Shown one piece after another: positions 46,080 to 53,181 of a DNA stretch of 64,000 bases. The notes under the pieces were generated by a model. That model was not told the origin of the DNA. It made no database searches and worked only from the letters and a program-made list of their open reading frames with translations. The DNA is from Chamaelirium japonicum (lineage: Eukaryota; Streptophyta; Magnoliopsida; Liliales; Melanthiaceae). A program made the position numbers and the translations under genes. Positions within the stretch are counted from its first letter, which is position 1; every line of letters starts with the position of its first letter. The stretch covers positions 253,001 through 317,000 of the forward strand of contig CANTAL010000144.1 of the NCBI GenBank assembly GCA_947650365.1, written 5' to 3'.

Positions 46080-46210
46080 GGTTCCCAGGTGAAGCTGCAG
46101 AGAGTTGATATTGTTGGCATGAGGTCGTCTGTAGTAAACGCAGATCGATGAATGCTGCCAGAAAAAAGGACATTGACTGTGCTCCCGGTGTCTATCAGTG
46201 CAGCGTAGTT
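46080..46210 (-). pseudogene. 130-bp protease fragment of the gypsy-4 family
   Basis: The sequence from GGTGAAGCTGCAGAG to TATCAGTGCAGCG is collinear with 43395-43520 (shared GATATTGTTGGCATGAGGT and GCTCCCG-TGTCTA). On the minus strand it would encode the same protease block. It is a separate small fragment just downstream of the DUF1644 gene. Confidence 0.75.
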
Positions 46211-46473
46211 TCATTTGAATAGTAGACACAATTCACAGCATCCCTAGGTATGATCCTTACTAGTCTTTGGGTGTAGGATCGTTCCGAGTGTTTTGTGTTT
46301 CTTCGGGTTTGCAGAATCGGATTCTTCTCTTATATTGTTTTGTCGTTTCCTGCATTTCGAATTTCAGTTTTATCGATCGCAGCCTTTAAGTTCGGATTGC
46401 CCGAGTTGACCACTTCAGTACCTAAACTGGCTCGAGTGCAGATGCATATTTGCGCTCGCTAATAGTTTATCAA

Positions 46474-46522
46474 GTAGACCTAGCGACAATGCGCCAATGC
46501 ACACTTGGCGCGTTAGGTCTAC
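46474..46522. repeat. 49-bp nested hairpin
   Basis: GTAGACCTAGCG pairs with CGTTAGGTCTAC (one mismatch), and inside it CGCCAA pairs with TTGGCG, with a 6-base bulge on one side and a 7-base loop. It lies just left of the palindrome-rich zone. Confidence 0.8.
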
Positions 46523-46559
46523 AAGGTGCTGACACGTAGAAAATTTCTAAGTGTTGAAG

Positions 46560-47330
46560 GTTTATTGAAGTCGTCCGAATGGTTGTTCGGACGGAAGTCG
46601 GTCACAATCCGAACGATCGTTCGGACTGACATCAGTAAGAGTCTGAACAATTGTTCGGACTCCTTCAGTCTAAATTTGGACGGATCACTAGTGGTTCAGA
46701 TTGATTAAGCTTGATTGACATAGAGGGTCCGAACAAACGTTCGGATGCCTCGAGTCGGTTTGTGGTTTGTTGGGTCCTGAGTCCGGACGATCATTTTGAC
46801 ACCAAATTGTCCAGGACGATCATTTTGACTCCAAATTGTCCAGTCCGAATAACCGTTTGGACTGCTAGGCCCAGGCATGGGCTGACTTTTCATCAACACG
46901 TTTTAGATCTTGATCCGATGACTGCAATTGGACTGGGATTGATCCAGGCTATATATAGATAGCCCTTGGAGGCTCAATTGGAGCCACATCTTCAGCTCTA
47001 AATTCCATATTTGGGCATTTTGAGAGAGAGGGTTTGTGAGATTGAAGGAGAACCCCTTGTTGTAATCCATTGATTTCTCCTTCGATCTCTCCTCAATTGT
47101 TTACCAAAGGCTAGCTCCCACGTTTGGGAAATGGTCTTCTTGAAGATCTCTCAATTTCAACAATTCTATATAATTGGATTTTCTTCGAAGTTTTGGCTTG
47201 GTTCCTTCGGTGTTCTTGGTAGGTAAAGTCCTTTCATCTCTGATTTTATGCTTTAAACTTTCTTTCTTTTACCGTAAATCCTGGCCCAGTGATTGGGTGC
47301 CCTTGTGTGAAACAAGGGTTTGGTGATGTG
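46560..47330 (+). mobile_element. LTR-like region with repeated GTTCGGAC palindromes (boundaries unclear)
   Basis: Between 46570 and 46870 several palindromes of the type TCCGAACGATCGTTCGGA occur (full, or with one to four changes). A TATATATAG box lies at 46952-46960, followed about 90 bp later by CCTTGTTGTAATCC, as in the U3-R of some plant copia LTRs. I found no certain ends or duplication. Up to 47975 no gene is seen. Confidence 0.45.
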
Positions 47331-47455
47331 GGGTTTGTGTGAAGCAACCCACAAGTCCTAATTTCTCTAATTAGGTAGTCGGGGTTTGTGTGAAGCAACC
47401 CACAAGTCGTAATTTCTCTAATTAGGTAGTCGGGGTGTACCGACGTAATCCTTTG
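47327..47455. repeat. Tandem duplication of about 60 bp
   Basis: GGGGTTTGTGTGAAGCAACC, then CACAAGTC-TAATTTCTCTAATTAGGTAGTC, occurs twice in direct succession with one base difference (CCTAAT against CGTAAT). Sequence from here to 47975 shows no gene. Confidence 0.85.
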
Positions 47456-47980
47456 AGGTCCACCGGTTGGTTTAGACGATGAAGAAATCTCTTACGTAGG
47501 CCCAGATTGGGGTGCGTTCTAGCCTTTGTGAAGGCTAACACTTACAGATATCTGCACTCGAGTGAATTGAGGGAGTCTGCATAATGTCGCGGGTGAGCAT
47601 TCAGACTGTTTATGTTGGAGCACGGACGAAAGGCGGCCAGGCAGGAAGCTTGCGAGGAGTCGGAAGAAGCAAGGCAGAGTCGCTGTGTCGTGGAAGGTGT
47701 ACTCCTAGTAGAGCCCGTGAGTCTTGTAACCGAGTCTAAGTGGACCTTTTTGTTTCAGTGAATTGCTCTCACCATCCGATGCGAAGCTGGAGATCGAGGT
47801 TTTTCTCGCGAAGGATTTCCTCGTTCAAACTGTTGTGTAAGTGTTGTAGTTTAATTTTTTTCTTGTCTATGCTTCAGTAGGGTCTTGTATGTTTTGTCCC
47901 ATTATTACTCAGTGTTGCCTTAGTCTGAATGATAAGATACCTTGAGAGACATGCGAGAATAGCTAGTATCTTTTTGTATA

Positions 47981-49072
47981 TGTTGGCTGTGTTTTAAAAA
48001 CACAAACTAAACACACCATATGGGTTTTGGGTTTAGGGTTTAGTCTCACATCGCCCAGAGGAGTCCCAACTTGCCCATTTAAGTAGAATCCCCTTTCTTC
48101 CCTTCCTAGTTAAAGCATAGAGGAGGGGCTGCACTTCATCACACATGCGCGTGCCTAGCCGAGCTGGGCTAGGGCTAGACGCGTGTGTGTGCCTGTAGAC
48201 CCGAACAAGATAGCACCTTCAAAATGGCTTGATCCGCACCAGCCCTCTTTTTATTTTTGGTTTTAATTATTTCTTTTAGTTACACTTATTACTTTCCATA
48301 TAGGCTACTAGCCGTTGCTGCATGCTAGCCTTGACAAGAGAGCGTTGTTGCATGCTAGCCGTTATGAGGGAGCTGTCTGCTATTTGTAACATGTGTAATA
48401 AATGGCTCATTTATTTTCTCCCCATCTTTAGCCATCCGTTACTGTACAGAGGCCTATATTTATTTTCTCCCCTTCTTCAGCTATCCATTATTGTATAGAG
48501 GCCTATATAAGGCTCTATACAGCAGTGGAGAATATGCACTCGGAATTATTGTGAAACTTTCGAAAGTCTGTCTCTCTACTCCCTTCCTCTCTGATCCAGA
48601 GAACTATGTTGTGGTGTTGTTTCTCTGTTTCAAGAGGATCTCTTCTCTGGCTTGGAGTCTTTCAAGGTTCGCAAAGCCTCCTTGTAACCGTGCATACGAG
48701 AAGGTCGCTTGATCGGATTCGTCGTACCTCCGAGATCAATCGTCACAAGACCTACATGAGAGGGGGCAATAAGATTCTTGGGACAACACTTAGCTCGATT
48801 CAACCATTATGTCAGAGTTTCTCTCTTCTTTCTCTATTAATAGATCTAATCAAATCGATTGCATCTAATACTAAACCCTAAATAATTTGAGATAATCTAT
48901 TTAGGATCAAATAAATTTTTTTATCTATTCTACAAAAGTTTACCAAGGTGAATGATGGTTCCATAGAGAACCCGCTCTGCCTTGACAAGGAATTTCTATT
49001 AGAAACTTTTTCCATTAAGAATTTTTGATTTAGTCCTAATTTTATTAGTTTAGAATGATAACTTTTCCAACA
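47981..49072 (+). mobile_element. Solo LTR (1092 bp), copia-type
   Basis: Starts TGTTGGCTGTG and ends TTTTCCAACA, with perfect duplications GTATA (47976-47980 and 49073-49077). The TATA box TATATAAG is at 48504-48511, preceded by a pair of imperfect repeats (TTTATTTTCTCCCC-TC, then AGAGGCCTATAT). No internal region is left. It is not related to the 2.3-kb copia LTRs apart from the ends. Confidence 0.9.
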
Positions 49073-49298
49073 GTATATCTGCTAGTGGAGCTCGTAGGTT
49101 TTAGAAGGAGTTTGAACTTGAATTTATATGTAATTGACCATGAGGAATTTCTGCCGACGACTCAACTCGTATCCTTGATTAGATCCGATCTCGAATTTTA
49201 AGAAATTAGAAGCTATACCAGTAGTTGTCAGAATTGGAGTGCGTATCTCGTCGTACTCCGATCTAATGCTACCGGTCATACCTCTGTCCTGAAAGCTT

Positions 49299-49300
<2 letters not shown>

Positions 49301-49378
<78 letters not shown>
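49301..49378. repeat. (GA)n microsatellite, 78 bp
   Basis: Pure GA repeat with no interruption until the final ATA. Confidence 0.97.
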
Positions 49379-49381
<3 letters not shown>

Positions 49382-49596
49382 GCAATGTGTGGCACCACTT
49401 GGGTAAAACCCCAAGTCCAATCATATATTTATGTTGGGGGTAGCTGAAATCTGCCCTGGAGTTCGCACCCCCCCCCCCCCCCCACCCCCCCCCCCCCCAC
49501 CCCCCCCCCCCCCCCCCCCCCGTGCTCACCAAATCACCTTGACAGGGAGCGAGATCCACATTAGGCTGAAAGGGCCTAGGCCAAGAGCACTCTTAG

Positions 49597-49965
49597 GAGC
49601 TCGCCTAAGCTCGATGGAGCTCGCCTGAGATCGCCCAGGAGCTCGCCAAGCTCACCCAGGAGCTCGCCTAAGCTCGCTCAGGAGCTCGCCCCGGAGATCG
49701 CCCAGGAGCTCGCCAAGCTCACCCAGGAGCTCGCCTAAGCTCGCTCAGGAGCTCGCTCCGGAGCTCGCCAAGCTCACCCAGGAGCTCGCCTAAGCTCGCT
49801 CAGGAGCTCGCCCCGGAGTTCGCCAAGCCCGCGCGAGAACTCGCTGGCAGTGATAGCGGGAGTTAGACCGTCATGCATAACGAAGAGACCGGCATCGCGA
49901 ACGCCCCTAGCTCGCGCAGGAGCTCGCCCCTAGCTCGCTCAGGAGCTCGCCCAAGCTCGCCAGAA
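49597..49965. repeat. AGCTCGC minisatellite in the LTR
   Basis: The heptamer AGCTCGC occurs about 19 times by eye, mostly in two alternating blocks, GGAGCTCGCCAAGCTCACCCA and a GGAGCTCGCCTAAGCTCGCTCA-like form. The 3' LTR has the same array but lacks one 21-bp unit. Confidence 0.9.
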
Positions 49966-50376
49966 TTCCCCAGTTTATCGAAGAGGTTGCTCCCGCGAGG
50001 TCCGACTCTTGATAGATGTGGAAGAGAAGGCGGAGCAATGGAGGGCGAGCTCACCTTAGCTCCCCATCGGAGGTCGCCCACAATGTATGAGAGGGTGCCA
50101 GGTGTCAAAACCCCACGGAAGCTACGTGGACAAACGTGGTCCACGGAAGCTCGCTCGAATCAGTTCGAGACCTCCCAGACTTGAACATTCCAGAATGGCC
50201 ACCTGGCCACGACAAGAAAGATTCCCTCCCCCACTCAAACCGCCTGGCAGGCTTGACGACAGAATGTCAGGGCGCGAGTACCAAGGACTGTCAGACCCAC
50301 GCGAGCCAGAACGTGGGGGGTCTAGAAGGCGCCGGAAGAATCTCCACGTGTCGGGCCACGGTAGGCCGCCGATTGC

Positions 50377-50383
50377 TATAAAT
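50377..50383 (+). promoter_or_regulatory. TATA box of the gypsy-3 5' LTR
   Basis: TATAAAT in GATTGCTATAAATGCTC, about 200 bp before the LTR end; the same sequence is in the 3' LTR near 62546. It probably drives the genomic RNA. Confidence 0.7.
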
Positions 50384-50581
50384 GCTCACCCCCAGGCTCC
50401 ATAGTACAGGTTCGAATTCCTTTTCCCTACCACTTTGGTATACCGCAGCTCGCCGTTGTGCCACCGTGACTGACTTGAGCGTCGGAGGGTCTGCGCTCCT
50501 AAGGGAGCCAGCCGTTCTCACGTTCTCTTTTCTTTGTCTTGCAGGCAGCCCGCACGGACCAGCAAAAAATCCCCCGTACAT

Positions 50582-50599
50582 TTGGCGCCGTCTGTGGGA
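50582..50599 (+). promoter_or_regulatory. Gypsy-3 primer-binding site
   Basis: TTGGCGCCGTCTGTGGGA starts one base after the LTR and is identical to the gypsy-1 site. Confidence 0.85.
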
Positions 50600-50670
50600 T
50601 CTTCGACTGGTTCCGGCGAGAACGCCCACGACCACGCGGTTGAGCGCCGTTCTCTCTCGTAACCTCAAGG

Positions 50671-53175
50671 ATGGCTCCGACGACAAGGGGACGCAGGCGA
50701 CCGAGGACTCGTGCCAGATCTGCGCGCAGCGAGCCTCCGGTCGAGACCCCTCAGCCCCAGGTCCCGCTCAGCGACCAACTCTTGTTGGAGATGTTGGCCA
50801 CCCAGCGGGCCATGATGGAGGAACTGACGCGATTGCGACAGGCTCCGGCGGCCAGCCGGCGGTCTGGGCCGGCGAAGACGGCGTCTCCGGTGCGACCACC
50901 GGTGTCAACATCGCGACCGCCCACGGTCGCTCCGGCGCGGCAGGTTTCCCATCCGGAACCCCCAGTCGGGAGAGCGGCTGCGCGAGGGGTACCGGAAACC
51001 CCGCTCACGAGGTTGCAGAAGCTGGTCACCCAGCGATCTAGCAACCGGGCGACCTCGCGCGCGACCATCCCTTGCCGCCGTAGCCGGAGCATTGATTCTG
51101 ACGGATCGGAGGAAAGGTCTCTAGAGCGGGACCGCGACCCGCGCCATCGGCGACGAGGGAAAGAGCCCGCGGTGGAAATACCTTCCGAAGCTCGCGAGGC
51201 AACGTCCTCCCACAGGCCAACTGACGCGTTGAAGGAATCCGCGGGTGGACGGCAAGGAGGCCGCCGAGCGGTTGCCTCCGAGGGTCGCCGCGGGGTGGGA
51301 CCGACCTCGCCACAAGGGAGCGTACGAGACCGCCTAGGACCTGCGCAGCCGCCTCTGGGAGTTCTCCCCGGGCACTGGCAGCGATCTAGTGCGCCAGTAG
51401 ATTTACTGGAAGATCTCGCCGCCCACGGAGGTAGCTCGCCTTTCACCAGCGAGGTCCACCGAGGGGGTTTTCCGCACCACTGGACCCCCCCGAAGTTTGT
51501 ATTGTTCGACGGATCGCAGGATCCCGTTGACCATATCTTGGCCTACAGAAAGCTTCTGTTTTTCTGGGACCAAGATCACGTCTTGTGCCGAGCATTCCCG
51601 AGCAGTCTGACCGGCTCGGCATTGAACTGGTTCCACAAGTTGCCGCCCGGCATGATCCCTGACTTTCCAACTCTCTCTAGGCTATTCCTGGAGCAGTATC
51701 GCTGCAATAGGCAGCCCCCGAAGAGAATCGAGTCTCTGTTTACCTTAACCATGGGAGCTCGCGAGACGCTCCGGTGCTTCGCAACGCGATTCCGAAGCGC
51801 CTACCTCGCTCTGGAAGACGCGGCGGGCCAAGATCGTACCGTGGTGAGCGCTTTCAGAAGCGCCCTCCCCGAGGGTTGCAAGCTTCATGACGCTCTAGTG
51901 ATCAAGGACCCTCGCACGATGGTTGAACTATTTGCCCTGGTCCAGCAACACATCAAGCTCGAAGACGCCGTGCTAGACCGGAAGGGAAAGGCAATCGAGC
52001 AGCGACCTCCTCCGGCCCAGCGACCGCTGGTCGTTAAGGCCGTAGAGAGAAGGGAGGTGCCCCTGGCGGTGCCTTTGCCTGGATCGCTCGCTGTTCCTGC
52101 AGAACAGCCCGCTGAAGCCCCCGCGGCTGTCGCTGGAAGGCCGGCGAACTGGCGCCTGCCTCCAGGACCCGGGGAGCGGGACTTCACCGTGCTAACCCAC
52201 TCGCCAGGACAAATCTTCCATCAGATTCGGAATGAACCTTTCTTCCAGTACCCGCCACCCCTGCAGGTCGGAGAGCCTGGCTCTACCGACAACTCGCGGC
52301 GGTGTGCTTTTCATCGAAGCCCTGGGCATTACACTAACAGATGCCGGGCTCTCAAGAACCACCTCGAGGATTTGGTCACCCAGGGCCACTTGAATCAGTT
52401 TATTTCGCCTCCAAGGAGGTTCGAGGTGGTACCGGCACGGGCTCCTCAGGAGGGAGATCGCCCGGGGCCCGCTGAACCCGCCCTGCCTCCGCCTCCCCCG
52501 GGAGGACCGGCGACCTGCCATACCATTAGCGGGCGGTTGAGCGGCCCGAGATCCAGTAATGAAGCTCGCCGACGAGTCAGGGAGATGGAGCGGGCACAGA
52601 AGGTATTTTCCGTCTCGCTAACTCCTACTTTGCTTCAAGCACCAAGGGTGGAAGCCCGTGATTTTCTCTGGTTTTCGGAAGATGACATGACTGGGGTCGT
52701 TACGCCCCATAATGACCCCCTCGTCATACGCCTGATGATGGCTAACATCGAGGTAAGGCGAGCTCTGGTTGATTCGGGGAGCGCCGTGGACATCCTTTTT
52801 CTGTCGGCCTACCTGCGAATGGGGTTGAGACTCGCCGACCTGTCTCCCTCGACGAGCTCCCTCAGTGGATTCACCGGCGAGGTCGCCAAAGTGGCAGGGG
52901 AGATAACCCTCACTGTGACCGCTGGCCCGGAGGCTCGCCAAGTCCGCTTCGCGGTAGTGGATGGAAGTTCCGCATTTAACGCCATCCTTGGGCAGCCTTG
53001 GCTAAGGCAAATGAATGCGGTAGCTTCACCCAACCATCAGGCCCTCAAATTCCTGACCGCGAGCGGGGTCGTAGTAATTCGGGGTGATCAGGTAGCCGCT
53101 ACCCGATGCGAGCAGGATGTCCTTCACCTCATGGACATGGAGGTCGCCGAGGCCAAGAGGCCCGTACCCTCCTAG
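50671..53175 (+). CDS. Gypsy-3 gag-protease, 834 residues, ending at UAG
   Basis: The ATG at 50671 (AAGGATGGCT) is the first good start after the primer-binding site and opens an uninterrupted frame. The N-terminal 250 residues are Arg/Pro-rich with RRPRTRARSAR and RRRGKEPA basic patches. The capsid domain follows at about 265-345 (HHWTPPKFVLFDGSQDPVDH ... LCRAFPSSLTGSALNWFHKL). A modified knuckle C-x2-H-x4-H-x4-C (CAFHRSPGHYTNRC) is near residue 548, and the aspartic protease near 700 (ALVDSGSAVDILFL, then ILGQPWL). Gag builds the particle and the protease cuts the polyprotein. The frame ends PVPS, UAG, and pol follows in phase. It appears intact. Confidence 0.93.
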   Translation: MAPTTRGRRRPRTRARSARSEPPVETPQPQVPLSDQLLLEMLATQRAMMEELTRLRQAPAASRRSGPAKTASPVRPPVSTSRPPTVAPARQVSHPEPPVGRAAARGVPETPLTRLQKLVTQRSSNRATSRATIPCRRSRSIDSDGSEERSLERDRDPRHRRRGKEPAVEIPSEAREATSSHRPTDALKESAGGRQGGRRAVASEGRRGVGPTSPQGSVRDRLGPAQPPLGVLPGHWQRSSAPVDLLEDLAAHGGSSPFTSEVHRGGFPHHWTPPKFVLFDGSQDPVDHILAYRKLLFFWDQDHVLCRAFPSSLTGSALNWFHKLPPGMIPDFPTLSRLFLEQYRCNRQPPKRIESLFTLTMGARETLRCFATRFRSAYLALEDAAGQDRTVVSAFRSALPEGCKLHDALVIKDPRTMVELFALVQQHIKLEDAVLDRKGKAIEQRPPPAQRPLVVKAVERREVPLAVPLPGSLAVPAEQPAEAPAAVAGRPANWRLPPGPGERDFTVLTHSPGQIFHQIRNEPFFQYPPPLQVGEPGSTDNSRRCAFHRSPGHYTNRCRALKNHLEDLVTQGHLNQFISPPRRFEVVPARAPQEGDRPGPAEPALPPPPPGGPATCHTISGRLSGPRSSNEARRRVREMERAQKVFSVSLTPTLLQAPRVEARDFLWFSEDDMTGVVTPHNDPLVIRLMMANIEVRRALVDSGSAVDILFLSAYLRMGLRLADLSPSTSSLSGFTGEVAKVAGEITLTVTAGPEARQVRFAVVDGSSAFNAILGQPWLRQMNAVASPNHQALKFLTASGVVVIRGDQVAATRCEQDVLHLMDMEVAEAKRPVPS

Positions 53176-53181
53176 CAATTA
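53173..53181 (+). promoter_or_regulatory. Candidate leaky stop: UAG CAA UUA between gag-protease and pol
   Basis: The stop is TAG at 53173-53175, followed directly by CAATTA. This fits the CAR-YYA consensus of the type-I readthrough context known from tobamoviruses. The same frame is open for about 920 codons after it. Readthrough would give a gag-pol polyprotein in the small proportion particles need. A simple nonsense mutation is the alternative. Confidence 0.6.

Larger units (their letters stand above)
49432..50580 (+). repeat. Gypsy-3 5' LTR (1149 bp)
   Basis: A C-rich run with two A interruptions (49470-49521) is near the start. Then an AGCTCGC-rich minisatellite follows (49597-49965). 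The TATA box TATAAAT is at 50377-50383. The LTR ends CCCCGTACA just before the primer-binding site. Confidence 0.95.

Noticed and set aside
50382..51446. Overlapping frames opposite or beside gag-protease of gypsy-3
   Set aside because: Shadows of the GC-rich gag frame, which alone has capsid and knuckle motifs.
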